The position numbers and the translations under genes are program-made. Below, piece by piece: positions 12,555-22,424 of a DNA stretch of 64,000 nt (the stretch's first letter is position 1; each line of letters opens with the position of its first letter). The notes beneath the pieces are model-generated. The model saw only the letters and a program-made list of their open reading frames with translations, was not told the DNA's origin and did no database searches. Location of the stretch: NCBI RefSeq assembly GCF_022539665.2, contig NC_081340.1:310001-374000 (forward strand). The letters run 5' to 3'. The DNA is from Daphnia carinata. Lineage: Eukaryota > Arthropoda > Branchiopoda > Diplostraca > Daphniidae.

Positions 12555-12898
12555 AATTCAGTTCCAAAATAAAATGAATACACTCCAGTAATGTCCATTA
12601 AAACCAGCACAAGTACAATTGATTTATATAGTTAAGGATATTGGACTGGTAACCATCGCGTTCGGTCAACCACAAAAATGCAAACAAATAAAATTCACTT
12701 TCTTTAAAGAGGTCACTTTTCTCACGGAAATGCACCATTCTTTTTGTATTTCGTTTTAAAATACCTTTAGTTTATAGAAGATGAAATTTAAAAACTGACC
12801 ACTAGGTGGCGTTTTAGAAAATACTAGAATTTACCGCGAGATGGTTCGTACTTCCCTGTGATTCATCCAAAAACGGCTAGGTGGATATAAAAGTTTTG

Positions 12899-13018
12899 AT
12901 GCCAACAGCATCCCGTATTCCCAAGCGGTCACCCATCTAGGTACTAACGGAACCCGACGTAGCTTAACTTCCTGGAGCTGACGAGACAAGGTTTGTTCTA
13001 CGTGGTATGGCCGTTGAC
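12899..13018 (-). rRNA. 5S rRNA
   Basis: Reference-type 120-nt copy; 464 nt to next. Confidence 0.95.
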
Positions 13019-13362
13019 AATTCAGTTCCAAAATAAAATGAATACACTCCAGTAATGTCCATTAAAACCAGCACAAGTACAATTGATTTATATAGTTAAG
13101 GATATTGGACTGGTAACCATCGCGTTCGGTCAACCACAAAAATGCAAACAAATAAAATTCACTTTCTTTAAAGAGGTCACTTTTCTCACGGAAATGCACC
13201 ATTCTTTTTGTATTTCGTTTTAAAATACCTTTAGTTTATAGAAGATGAAATTTAAAAACTGACCACTAGGTGGCGTTTTAGAAAATACTAGAATTTACCG
13301 CGAGATGGTTCGTACTTCCCTGTGATTCATCCAAAAACGGCTAGGTGGATATAAAAGTTTTG

Positions 13363-13482
13363 ATGCCAACAGCATCCCGTATTCCCAAGCGGTCACCCAT
13401 CTAGGTACTAACGGAACCCGACGTAGCTTAACTTCCTGGAGCTGACGAGACAAGGTTTGTTCTACGTGGTATGGCCGTTGAC
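13363..13482 (-). rRNA. 5S rRNA
   Basis: Reference-type 120-nt copy; 464 nt to next. Confidence 0.95.
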
Positions 13483-13826
13483 AATTCAGTTCCAAAATAA
13501 AATGAATACACTCCAGTAATGTCCATTAAAACCAGCACAAGTACAATTGATTTATATAGTTAAGGATATTGGACTGGTAACCATCGCGTTCGGTCAACCA
13601 CAAAAATGCAAACAAATAAAATTCACTTTCTTTAAAGAGGTCACTTTTCTCACGGAAATGCACCATTCTTTTTGTATTTCGTTTTAAAATACCTTTAGTT
13701 TATAGAAGATGAAATTTAAAAACTGACCACTAGGTGGCGTTTTAGAAAATACTAGAATTTACCGCGAGATGGTTCGTACTTCCCTGTGATTCATCCAAAA
13801 ACGGCTAGGTGGATATAAAAGTTTTG

Positions 13827-13946
13827 ATGCCAACAGCATCCCGTATTCCCAAGCGGTCACCCATCTAGGTACTAACGGAACCCGACGTAGCTTAACTTCC
13901 TGGAGCTGACGAGACAAGGTTTGTTCTACGTGGTATGGCCGTTGAC
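13827..13946 (-). rRNA. 5S rRNA
   Basis: Reference-type 120-nt copy; 464 nt to next. Confidence 0.95.
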
Positions 13947-14290
13947 AATTCAGTTCCAAAATAAAATGAATACACTCCAGTAATGTCCATTAAAACCAGC
14001 ACAAGTACAATTGATTTATATAGTTAAGGATATTGGACTGGTAACCATCGCGTTCGGTCAACCACAAAAATGCAAACAAATAAAATTCACTTTCTTTAAA
14101 GAGGTCACTTTTCTCACGGAAATGCACCATTCTTTTTGTATTTCGTTTTAAAATACCTTTAGTTTATAGAAGATGAAATTTAAAAACTGACCACTAGGTG
14201 GCGTTTTAGAAAATACTAGAATTTACCGCGAGATGGTTCGTACTTCCCTGTGATTCATCCAAAAACGGCTAGGTGGATATAAAAGTTTTG

Positions 14291-14410
14291 ATGCCAACAG
14301 CATCCCGTATTCCCAAGCGGTCACCCATCTAGGTACTAACGGAACCCGACGTAGCTTAACTTCCTGGAGCTGACGAGACAAGGTTTGTTCTACGTGGTAT
14401 GGCCGTTGAC
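14291..14410 (-). rRNA. 5S rRNA
   Basis: Reference-type 120-nt copy; 465 nt to next. Confidence 0.95.
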
Positions 14411-14755
14411 AATTCAGTTCCAAAATAAAATGAATACACTCCAGTAATGTCCATTAAAACCAGCACAAGTACAATTGATTTATATAGTTAAGGATATTGG
14501 ACTGGTAACCATCGCGTTCGGTCAACCACAAAAATGCAAACAAATAAAATTCACTTTCTTTGAAAAGGTCACTTTTCTCACGGAAATGCACCATTCTTTT
14601 TGTATTTCGTTTTAAAATACCTTTAGTTTATAGAAGATGAAATTTAAAAACTGACCACTAGGTGGCGTTTTAGAAAATACTAGAATTTACCGCGAGATGG
14701 TTCGTACTTCCCTGTGATTCATCCAAAAACGGCTAGGTGGATATAAAAAATTTTG

Positions 14756-14875
14756 ATGCCAACAGCATCCCGTATTCCCAAGCGGTCACCCATCTAGGTA
14801 CTAACGGAACCCGACGTAGCTTAACTTCCTGGAGCTGACGAGACAAGGTTTGTTCTACGTGGTATGGCCGTTGAC
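14756..14875 (-). rRNA. 5S rRNA, longer terminator
   Basis: Intact 120-nt copy; the terminator on the minus strand is enlarged to T6 (plus strand ataaaaaatttt). Confidence 0.95.
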
Positions 14876-15219
14876 AATTCAGTTCCAAAATAAAATGAAT
14901 ACACTCCAGTAATGTCCATTAAAACCAGCACAAGTACAATTGATTTATATAGTTAAGGATATTGGACTGGTAACCATCGCGTTCGGTCAACCACAAAAAT
15001 GCAAACAAATAAAATTCACTTTCTTTAAAGAGGTCACTTTTCTCACGGAAATGCACCATTCTTTTTGTATTTCGTTTTAAAATACCTTTAGTTTATAGAA
15101 GATGAAATTTCAAAACTGACCACTAGGTGGCGTTTTAGAAAATACTAGAATTTACCGCGAGATGGTTCGTACTTCCCTGTGATTCATCCAAAAACGGCTA
15201 GGTGGATATAAAAGTTTTG

Positions 15220-15339
15220 ATGCCAACAGCATCCCGTATTCCCAAGCGGTCACCCATCTAGGTACTAACGGAACCCGACGTAGCTTAACTTCCTGGAGCT
15301 GACGAGACAAGGTTTGTTCTACGTGGTATGGCCGTTGAC
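15220..15339 (-). rRNA. 5S rRNA
   Basis: Reference-type 120-nt copy, the last intact one before the gap. Confidence 0.95.
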
Positions 15340-15685
15340 AATTCAGTTCCAAAATAAAATGAATACACTCCAGTAATGTCCATTAAAACCAGCACAAGTA
15401 CAATTGATTTATATAGTTAAGGATATTGGACTGGTAACCATCGCGTTCGGTCAACCACAAAAATGCAAACAAATAAAATTCACTTTCTTTGAAAAGGTCA
15501 CTTTTCTCACGGAAATGCACCATTCTTTTTGTATTTCGTTTTAAAATACCTTTAGTTTATAGAAGATGAAATTTAAAAACTGACCACTAGGTGGCGTTTT
15601 AGAAAATACTAGAATTTACCGCGAGATGGTTCGTACTTCCCTGTGATTCATCCAAAAACGGCTAGGTGGATATAAAAATTTTGAT

Positions 15686-15742
15686 TTAACTTCCTGGAGC
15701 TGACGAGACAAGGTTTGTTCTACGTGGTATGGCCGTTGAAAC
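15686..15742 (-). pseudogene. 5S rRNA 5' half, box C deleted
   Basis: The 3' half of the gene, including box C, is deleted (ttgat joined to ttaacttcc), and two A bases are inserted near the gene start (gttgaaac). It is unlikely to be transcribed. Confidence 0.9.
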
Positions 15743-16054
15743 AATTCAGTTCCAAAATAAAATGAATACACTCCAGTAATGTCCATTAAAACCAGCACAA
15801 GTACAATTGATTTATATAGTTAAGGATATTGGACTGGTAACCATCGCGTTCGGTCAACCACAAAAATGCAAACAAATAAAATTCACTTTCTTTAAAGAGG
15901 TCACTTTTCTCACGGAAATGCACCATTCTTTTTGTATTTCGTTTTAAAATACCTTTAGTTTATAGAAGATGAAATTTAAAAACTGACCACTAGGTGGCGT
16001 TTTAGAAAATACTAGAATTTACCGCGAGATGGTTCGTACTTCCTGTGATTCATC

Positions 16055-16154
16055 NNNNNNNNNNNNNNNNNNNNNNNNNNNNNNNNNNNNNNNNNNNNNN
16101 NNNNNNNNNNNNNNNNNNNNNNNNNNNNNNNNNNNNNNNNNNNNNNNNNNNNNN
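16055..16154. other. Assembly gap (100 N)
   Basis: Exactly 100 N. 5S units are minus strand before it and plus strand after it. The last bases before it (ttcctgtgattcatc) match the unusual unit at 5150-5165, which lacks one C. Confidence 0.99.
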
Positions 16155-16366
16155 AGGTATTTGAAAACGAAATACAAAAAGAATGGTGCATTTCCGTGAG
16201 AAAAGTGACCTCTTTAAAGAAAGTGAATTTTATTTGTTTGCATTTTTGTGGTTGACCGAACGCGATGGTTACCAGTCCAATATCCTTAACTATATAAATC
16301 AATTGTACTTGTGCTGGTTTTAATGGACATTACTGGAGTGTATTCATTTTATTTTGGAACTGAATT

Positions 16367-16486
16367 GTCAACGGCCATACCACGTAGAACAAACCTTGTC
16401 TCGTCAGCTCCAGGAAGTTAAGCTACGTCGGGTTCCGTTAGTACCTAGATGGGTGACCGCTTGGGAATACGGGATGCTGTTGGCAT
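16367..16486 (+). rRNA. 5S ribosomal RNA (representative plus-strand copy)
   Basis: 120 nt, identical to the minus-strand reference type. G1 pairs with C118 through C9 with G110 (helix I); nt 50-64 form box A and nt 80-97 box C; the TTTT stop is at 16493-16496. Upstream, an AT-rich TATATAAAT lies about 76 nt before the gene, farther than the usual -30 TATA-like element of insect 5S genes. 464 nt to next. Confidence 0.97.
16416..16463 (+). promoter_or_regulatory. 5S internal control region (box A to box C)
   Basis: AGTTAAGCTACG (box A) and AGATGGGTGACCGCTTGG (box C) match the eukaryotic 5S promoter bound by TFIIIA. Shown for one representative copy. Confidence 0.85.
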
Positions 16487-16492
16487 CAAAAC

Positions 16493-16496
16493 TTTT
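16493..16496 (+). terminator. Pol III T4 terminator
   Basis: TTTT seven nt beyond the 5S 3' end; representative of the plus-strand units. Confidence 0.75.
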
Positions 16497-16573
16497 ATAT
16501 CCACCTAGCCGTTTTTGGATGAATCACAGGGAAGTACGAACCATCTCGCGGTAAATTCTAGTATTTTCTAAAA

Positions 16574-16586
16574 CGCCACCTAGTGG
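16574..16586 (-). promoter_or_regulatory. CTCF-like core motif (plus-array representative)
   Basis: CGCCACCTAGTGG on the plus strand is the reverse complement of the CTCF core. It begins 88 nt after the 5S 3' end; this spacing is the same in the left array. Confidence 0.55.
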
Positions 16587-16830
16587 TCAGTTTTTAAATT
16601 TCATCTTCTATAAACTAAAGGTATTTGAAAACGAAATACAAAAAGAATGGTGCATTTCCGTGAGAAAAGTGACCTCTTTAAAGAAAGTGAATTTTATTTG
16701 TTTGCATTTTTGTGGTTGACCGAACGCGATGGTTACCAGTCCAATATCCTTAACTATATAAATCAATTGTACTTGTGCTGGTTTTAATGGACATTACTGG
16801 AGTGTATTCATTTTATTTTGGAACTGAATT

Positions 16831-16950
16831 GTCAACGGCCATACCACGTAGAACAAACCTTGTCTCGTCAGCTCCAGGAAGTTAAGCTACGTCGGGTTCC
16901 GTTAGTACCTAGATGGGTGACCGCTTGGGAATACGGGATGCTGTTGGCAT
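16831..16950 (+). rRNA. 5S rRNA
   Basis: Reference-type 120-nt copy; 464 nt to next. Confidence 0.95.
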
Positions 16951-17294
16951 CAAAACTTTTATATCCACCTAGCCGTTTTTGGATGAATCACAGGGAAGTA
17001 CGAACCATCTCGCGGTAAATTCTAGTATTTTCTAAAACGCCACCTAGTGGTCAGTTTTTAAATTTCATCTTCTATAAACTAAAGGTATTTGAAAACGAAA
17101 TACAAAAAGAATGGTGCATTTCCGTGAGAAAAGTGACCTCTTTAAAGAAAGTGAATTTTATTTGTTTGCATTTTTGTGGTTGACCGAACGCGATGGTTAC
17201 CAGTCCAATATCCTTAACTATATAAATCAATTGTACTTGTGCTGGTTTTAATGGACATTACTGGAGTGTATTCATTTTATTTTGGAACTGAATT

Positions 17295-17414
17295 GTCAAC
17301 GGCCATACCACGTAGAACAAACCTTGTCTCGTCAGCTCCAGGAAGTTAAGCTACGTCGGGTTCCGTTAGTACCTAGATGGGTGACCGCTTGGGAATACGG
17401 GATGCTGTTGGCAT
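17295..17414 (+). rRNA. 5S rRNA
   Basis: Reference-type 120-nt copy; 464 nt to next. Confidence 0.95.
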
Positions 17415-17758
17415 CAAAACTTTTATATCCACCTAGCCGTTTTTGGATGAATCACAGGGAAGTACGAACCATCTCGCGGTAAATTCTAGTATTTTCTAAA
17501 ACGCCACCTAGTGGTCAGTTTTTAAATTTCATCTTCTATAAACTAAAGGTATTTGAAAACGAAATACAAAAAGAATGGTGCATTTCCGTGAGAAAAGTGA
17601 CCTCTTTAAAGAAAGTGAATTTTATTTGTTTGCATTTTTATGGTTGACCGAACGCGATGGTTACCAGTCCAATATCCTTAACTATATAAATCAATTGTAC
17701 TTGTGCTGGTTTTAATGGACATTACTGGAGTGTATTCATTTTATTTTGGAACTGAATT

Positions 17759-17878
17759 GTCAACGGCCATACCACGTAGAACAAACCTTGTCTCGTCAGC
17801 TCCAGGAAGTTAAGCTACGTCGGGTTCCGTTAGTACCTAGATGGGTGACCGCTTGGGAATACGGGATGCTGTTGGCAT
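17759..17878 (+). rRNA. 5S rRNA
   Basis: Reference-type 120-nt copy, the last intact gene before the BEL insertion. Confidence 0.95.
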
Positions 17879-18212
17879 CAAAACTTTTATATCCACCTAG
17901 CCGTTTTTGGATGAATCACAGGGAAGTACGAACCATCTCGCGGTAAATTCTAGTATTTTCTAAAACGCCACCTAGTGGTCAGTTTTTAAATTTCATCTTC
18001 TATAAACTAAAGGTATTTGAAAACGAAATACAAAAAGAATGGTGCATTTCCGTGAGAAAAGTGACCTCTTTAAAGAAAGTGAATTTTATTTGTTTGCATT
18101 TTTGTGGTTGACCGAACGCGATGGTTACCAGTCCAATATCCTTAACTATATAAATCAATTGTACTTGTGCTGGTTTTAATGGACATTACTGGAGTGTATT
18201 CATTTTATTATT

Positions 18213-18509
18213 TATATTAGATTCCCAACAGCAGACGACGCGGTCTGGACGCCGCACGAGGCTGCCCAGCCGTTTTAGTACTTTTGAATTGGGTGGTCCT
18301 CGATAGAGGGCCACCATTGTACATTCCTTGTATGTAAGCCCCGCCCTAGGCCTATTGGCCGTCTCGGAAGAGAGGGCAAGGGGCAGTCAGTCAGAAAATA
18401 CACTCGCTACCGTGCACAACAAGCTGAACCAGTGTTCCCGTGTTCATCTTCAAAACATCTTCAATTTATCAAAGGTAAAAATCAGACACGGGCTGATTAT
18501 TTCCCTTCA
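18213..18509 (+). repeat. BEL 5' LTR (5'-truncated)
   Basis: 297 bp that align without gaps to 27163-27459, with one substitution. The first nine bases of the full LTR (TGTTGGGAA) are missing; spacer sequence cattttatt runs straight into the tatattag of the LTR. It ends TTCCCTTCA just before the primer binding site. Because the 5' end is cut, the promoter may still work, as only the outer terminus is lost. Confidence 0.93.
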
Positions 18510-18527
18510 TGGTCCTTCGTAACCGTT
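18510..18527 (+). promoter_or_regulatory. BEL primer binding site
   Basis: TGGTCCTTCGTAACCG follows the LTR end directly and starts with the TGG that pairs with a tRNA CCA end. I do not assign the tRNA. Confidence 0.6.
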
Positions 18528-19274
18528 TAAGTATTCTTAATTTAAGTTAAAATTTCTTACTTTAAGTATTTACTTGTTGTGTTCTGTGGGGGAGTTTTTC
18601 TGGGCTCACCCCTTTTAGTACCTAGACACCGCGTGGGAATTTTCCCTTTTTTTGAACACGTGTTACCCTAAGCGTGTGAAACCTTTTTTTGCTGTTTCAC
18701 CACGCGATTAGTTAAGACTCGTGAAATTTTTTTCCTTTTTTTTGCCTTTTACCACTCGTTGAGCCACGTGTGAAACTTTTTTTTCTTTCACCACGTGTGG
18801 AGTGTGTAGGCACCTAAGAATCTTTTTTTTTCCTTTTGCCTTTCAACGGTTAGGGCAAACACGTGGTCGGCGGCCATTAATTTGGTCGTCCTTTTTTCAA
18901 ATTTTGAATTTTTTTGGTAAATTTTTTTATTTCTCCCTTTGAGAAACGTTTTTTTTCTTGTTCATCTCCCTTTCCATTTACTTCGAGTAAGGTTAGGGTT
19001 GAGTAGGGTGGAAATTTTTTTTTTTCTCTTTTGCAATTTCGGTCGCGTGGTCGGCGGCCATTGATAACTCCACCCCTAAATATTTTTTTTTCTTCTCTTT
19101 TTTTTTTCTTCTCAATTTTTTTCAATTTTCAAATACACTATTTCGCCTTGCTGCGTGTAGCGGCCATCCTTGTTGCTTCACATTTAGGGGTCCAAATTTT
19201 TCCTTTTTTACCTTTTTTGGAATACCCTCCCTTTGGAGGATATTTATATCCTCCACTACTACTCTTTTCTTCTC
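18528..19274 (+). other. BEL leader, T-rich part with hairpins
   Basis: No coding potential that I trust. The stretch is T-rich with repeated CACGTG cores near 18657, 18774, 18797 and 18860 and two imperfect hairpins whose arms read gtgtgaaac and gtttcaccac. The 16-mer gtggtcggcggccatt occurs near 18863 and again near 19047. It ends in a good splice-acceptor-like tract (cttttcttctccgctttag) at 19274. Confidence 0.5.
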
Positions 19275-19929
19275 CGCTTTAGCGGAGCACCTGTAAGGTC
19301 TCCAACACCACCTCAAAAATTCGCGACGCCGAGAAAATCAAGAGGGCGAAGAGGAGGGCCGAGGGTCTGGAGAGGCCGTGGACAGGTCCACAACAGCCGA
19401 GGCGATTTAGAAACACCCCGGAAGGACGGCGGCAAATTAGCATCTTCAACCGCCTTGCAGCAGCCGAACCCGAAATCAGAGGAGCTGCCTCCATACTTCC
19501 AATTGCCATTCGTCACATGCCCTTGGCAACCATCAAGGAAGCTCTCGAGCCGAAATTTTGCGGGGACATCAGGTACCGCCCAATAAACCAGGGGAGGAGA
19601 AGGAGGAGGGAGCCGCAGCTGAACCAACTCCAAGTGGGTTGACCAGTTCCCAAACAATTGCAGCAAGAGCAATTCTTTTTCGCTTACGTGGGTGGCGACT
19701 CCCCACTCTTATTAACCAGAGTGAGGAGCCCCAAGTCGGAGCAGGAGCCAGCGGAGGTGATCGACCAATCGAACCCCAAAAGGAGAATCCATTGGAAACT
19801 CCAATTCAAGATCCAACCCCAGTGTTGGAACCAATAAGATTGGTGGAGCGCACAGCTGAAACAGAAGAAGACATCCTGCAGATTGAAGCCGATCCAACGG
19901 ACCTAATTGATCTCTACACCAAATTGTAA
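19275..19929 (+). CDS. Candidate accessory ORF of the BEL leader (two frames)
   Basis: Not a standard BEL gene and I do not recognise it. From 19275 to 19642 frame 2 is open for about 122 codons without a usable early ATG. Its product is Arg/Lys-rich at the start (AEKIKRAKRRAEG) and again near the end (QGRRRREPQ), with a hydrophobic helix-like middle (ILPIAIRHMPLATIKEAL). From about 19640 to 19929 frame 1 continues as an acidic Pro-rich stretch ending in EADPTDLIDLYTKL and TAA. The absence of an ATG, the acceptor-like tract at 19274 and the frame change in the GGGGAGGAGAAGGAGGAGGG run suggest a spliced product and an indel or frameshift. It lies between the LTR and gag, where BEL elements normally have nothing. 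Confidence 0.45.
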
Positions 19930-20122
19930 TTCCCCATGTTGCAATAAAATAATTGATCACTAACCTTCCCTTTTCACTTACTTTAGCTAGGAGAAAACGG
20001 TTCAACCGTACTCCACACAAAAAAAAAAAAAAAACTTTCTTACATTTTTTTTTGGAGTTGGGCTAAAAACCTAAACTCCCACTAATTATTCCCTTTTTTT
20101 TTCTCTTCCTTTAGAAAACTAG

Positions 20123-20167
20123 CGCCATCTAGCGCTCAAAATTACAAACCTTAACTCTCTAATTTTT

Positions 20168-20225
<58 letters not shown>

Positions 20226-20682
20226 CTTATTTCTTTTCAGAACTGCAAGCTTACGCCATCTGGCGGTCGTAAGCAAAGTAAAAATCCAAAAAATTCAAAA
20301 AATTTCAAAGTTCTTTTACTTTTTCTTAAAAACTGAACGCTCGAGCCATCTAGCGGTCAAATTAAGAAATTTCTCCCCAGAAATTCAAAAATTCAAAATT
20401 CTTTTTCCTTTTTTCTCAAAAACTGAAGGCCTGCTCCATCTAGCGGTCAAATTAAGAGACTTTTCTGTTGCTTTCAATTTTCTTGATTTTCGTTCAAAAA
20501 CTGGAGGCCCGCTCCATCTAGCGGTCAGAAAAACAGACCTCTCTATTATTTTCATTTTTTTTCGATTTTTGTTCAGAAACTGAACACAGACACCATCTGG
20601 CGGTCAAAAACCAAAGGATGGTAAAACTTTTTCTATTTTTTCTCATTTCTTCTAAACTGAAAGCTTATGCAGCCTAACGGCC
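20123..20682 (+). repeat. Degenerate 80-90-bp repeats, each with a CTCF-like motif
   Basis: Six copies of a gcCATCTAGCGGTC-type motif at 20123-20137, 20254-20268, 20344-20358, 20434-20448, 20512-20526 and 20591-20605, plus a decayed seventh near 20670. Each is preceded by aactgaa-like text and separated by T-rich filler, at spacings of 131, 90, 90, 78, 79 and about 79 bp. The reverse complement (CCGCTAGATGGCG, CCGCCAGATGGCG) resembles the CTCF core. All have the same orientation. It lies wholly in the untranslated leader, upstream of gag. Confidence 0.7.
20169..20221 (+). repeat. Internal A53 homopolymer in the BEL leader
   Basis: 53 consecutive A between the first and second CTCF-like motifs. 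Length is probably unstable in both the genome and the assembly. Confidence 0.9.
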
Positions 20683-21125
20683 AAATAAGCAACCTTATTT
20701 TCCAACTCATCGGAAAATAGTCCTTTCCCACTCCTACCCATTGAGCATCGTGCTAGCAACTTATCAAATCTTGACATTTTTATTTTTTTACTGACAACAA
20801 AGTCGGTTTTTTCGCTCGAAGTTACCGAAAGCTAACTAAGAGCAACAAATTTAAGCTTCCACTTTTCAAAAGATTGTGTCACATAGCAAGGAGGAGAAAC
20901 CTCAACCAGTGGAGTTCAAAAAATACGCCCACTGATTGGAGCACTGCGTCAGCGCTGCTCCCTTTCCATTTCACGCACAATTTAGTGGAAGCACTAAAAG
21001 TAAAACTTTTTTTCCAAGTTTTCCTTTTTTCTTTTTTTTCCTCACTCCTTCAAGGGAAATCCAGGAGTGAACCCCGCTGAGGATTGTAAAGAAGAATCAA
21101 CTTTCCAATTCCAGCAAAACAAAAA
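20683..21125 (+). other. BEL leader, final part before gag
   Basis: 443 bp without a convincing gene or motif; T-rich tracts near 21010-21045, then caaaacaaaaa directly before the gag ATG. Confidence 0.5.
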
Positions 21126-22424
21126 ATGTCACGATCAGTTGCAGCAACACGAGCGGGCCTGAAAGGCCACCTTACGAGGACAATGGAGAAGATCAAGGGA
21201 TACAAGGATCTCACGATGACGGCGGAACTGGATAACGATATTGCCACGGATACAGAACTCCTGAAGCAACGTTACCAGAAATTTATTAAAGCAAGTGACC
21301 AAGTACGCTGGGCCTTGCAAAATACGAACGCTACCGAGGAGCAAATCGAGCAAGATTACTCCACAGTAGCTGAAGTAGAAGAAGAAATGAGCAGCATACT
21401 CGCCTTCGTTAAAAACAAACGAGACGAGTACAAAAGACAACAAGACCTGGAATTTCAAGAGCTGCAGAGAAAAGAACAGCGCCAAATTGAGGAGGACAGA
21501 AACCGATTGCTTCAAGACCTGCTTACTCAACAGCAGCAGCTCTTCGCAACCCAAATCCTCCAACAACAGCAAGCCCACGCCTTACAAATTCAACAACTTA
21601 TGGCGCAAAACCAAGCACCAGCTCAAGTAGCAGCAGCAGCAGCTCCAATTCAACAAGCAACACGTCTTCCCCAAAGACAAATCAAGCATTTTAAAGGAGA
21701 TATTCTTGAGTGGACATCATTCTGGGAGAGCTTTAATGCCTCCATTCACTCGTCTACAATGTCGGATGTCCAAAAATTCGACTACTTAAAAGAATATTTA
21801 AAAGGGGAAGCGTACTTGTGCGTTGAAAATCTGGAACTCACCGCAGCAAACTACAACATAGCCATAGCAGAGCTAAAAAGAGTCTACGCTAAACCAAAGG
21901 CTCTTATTCAAACTCATTTATGCAAGTTTGACAACCTAGCTCCTGTCAAGACAATGGCAGACGTATCGGCGCTGAGAAAATTGCAGCTCACAGTCCAGTC
22001 TCATATTAATGCCTTGGAAACCCTCGGGGTTCGAAAAGAATCATTTGGAGGACTCCTTGGCACAAAACTAATGAAATTGCTTCCTGCAGAATTGCAGAAA
22101 GAGTGGTCGAGCTCTGAAGAAAACGACATCACAGACATCGCATCCCTACTGAATTTCATCAGGGATGAAGTTGACGCAGCGGAGAGGTACAGCCGATGGA
22201 AATCGGAAACCACAAAAACGCCACAACAGTCAACATCGCCAAGTCCAGCGAAACCAATACACGCTGCCACAGCATCACAGCTCCACACACCAGCAAAAAC
22301 CCCAGACAATTTGTGCCACCGTCAAACACACCTTTTAGGAGACAGGACAATTTTATCATGCGAGAATGCACAAGACCATGCATTTTCTGCGGGGAAGTTC
22401 ACTACCCCACGGTTTGTCCAGTGA
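21126..22424 (+). CDS. gag: BEL/Pao Gag (DUF1759-type capsid region)
   Basis: 432 codons. Residues 1-170 are charged and Gln-rich with coiled-coil character (EFQELQRKEQRQIEEDRNRL region). From about residue 190, KHFKGDILEWTSFWESFNAS begins the DUF1759 Gag core of Pao elements, which forms the particle and packages RNA. The ATG at 21126 follows an A-rich leader and is the first in-frame ATG. The last residues (from about 390) are probably out of frame: the zinc knuckles expected at the end of this Gag are in the -1 frame, in the next entry. I see no canonical slippery heptamer in the overlap, so an indel in a run such as caaaaacccc near 22296 is likely, either real or a sequencing error. Confidence 0.9.
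   Translation: MSRSVAATRAGLKGHLTRTMEKIKGYKDLTMTAELDNDIATDTELLKQRYQKFIKASDQVRWALQNTNATEEQIEQDYSTVAEVEEEMSSILAFVKNKRDEYKRQQDLEFQELQRKEQRQIEEDRNRLLQDLLTQQQQLFATQILQQQQAHALQIQQLMAQNQAPAQVAAAAAPIQQATRLPQRQIKHFKGDILEWTSFWESFNASIHSSTMSDVQKFDYLKEYLKGEAYLCVENLELTAANYNIAIAELKRVYAKPKALIQTHLCKFDNLAPVKTMADVSALRKLQLTVQSHINALETLGVRKESFGGLLGTKLMKLLPAELQKEWSSSEENDITDIASLLNFIRDEVDAAERYSRWKSETTKTPQQSTSPSPAKPIHAATASQLHTPAKTPDNLCHRQTHLLGDRTILSCENAQDHAFSAGKFTTPRFVQ

Larger units (their letters stand above)
1..16054 (-). repeat. 5S rDNA tandem array, left block
   Basis: About 35 head-to-tail units, mostly exactly 464 bp, each with one 120-bp 5S rRNA gene on the minus strand and a spacer of about 344 bp. All spacers here are subtype 1 (the block between the CTCF-like site and the conserved ctttctttaaag block reads ttctttttgtatttcg). 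Units from about 1000 to 5000 share a private C instead of T next to the gene 5' end (gacaactcag), so neighbouring units are more alike than distant ones. Three units carry deletions into the gene and one spacer is enlarged by 71 bp. The block ends inside a spacer at an N run. Confidence 0.97.
16155..18212 (+). repeat. 5S rDNA tandem array, plus block upstream of BEL
   Basis: Four and a half units of 464 bp on the plus strand, spacer subtype 1 with a private tttgaaaacg in place of tttaaaacg. The final unit stops in the upstream spacer (cattttatt), where the BEL element begins. Confidence 0.97.

Noticed and set aside
1-16054. CRISPR or other bacterial direct-repeat array
   Set aside because: The repeats are 464 bp, nearly identical throughout, with no unique spacers, and encode eukaryotic 5S rRNA.
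16280-16300. TATATAAAT as the 5S TATA box
   Set aside because: It is about 76 nt upstream of the gene; TATA-like elements of insect 5S genes lie near -30. Kept only as a remark.
18328-18522. 64-codon frame in both BEL LTRs
   Set aside because: It falls in the LTR promoter and transcribed region; there is no protein-like composition and the second copy reads into unrelated flank.
18655-18880. E-box (CACGTG) and YY1/Pho-like (GGCGGCCAT) sites as functional elements of the BEL leader
   Set aside because: The motifs are short and the region is biased in composition; recurrence is noted, but function is unsupported.
18877-19672. Overlapping small frames on both strands in the BEL leader (minus 18877-19672, plus 19031-19586)
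   Set aside because: Low-complexity Phe/Lys-rich text from T runs, or shadows of the frame 2 segment kept as a candidate.
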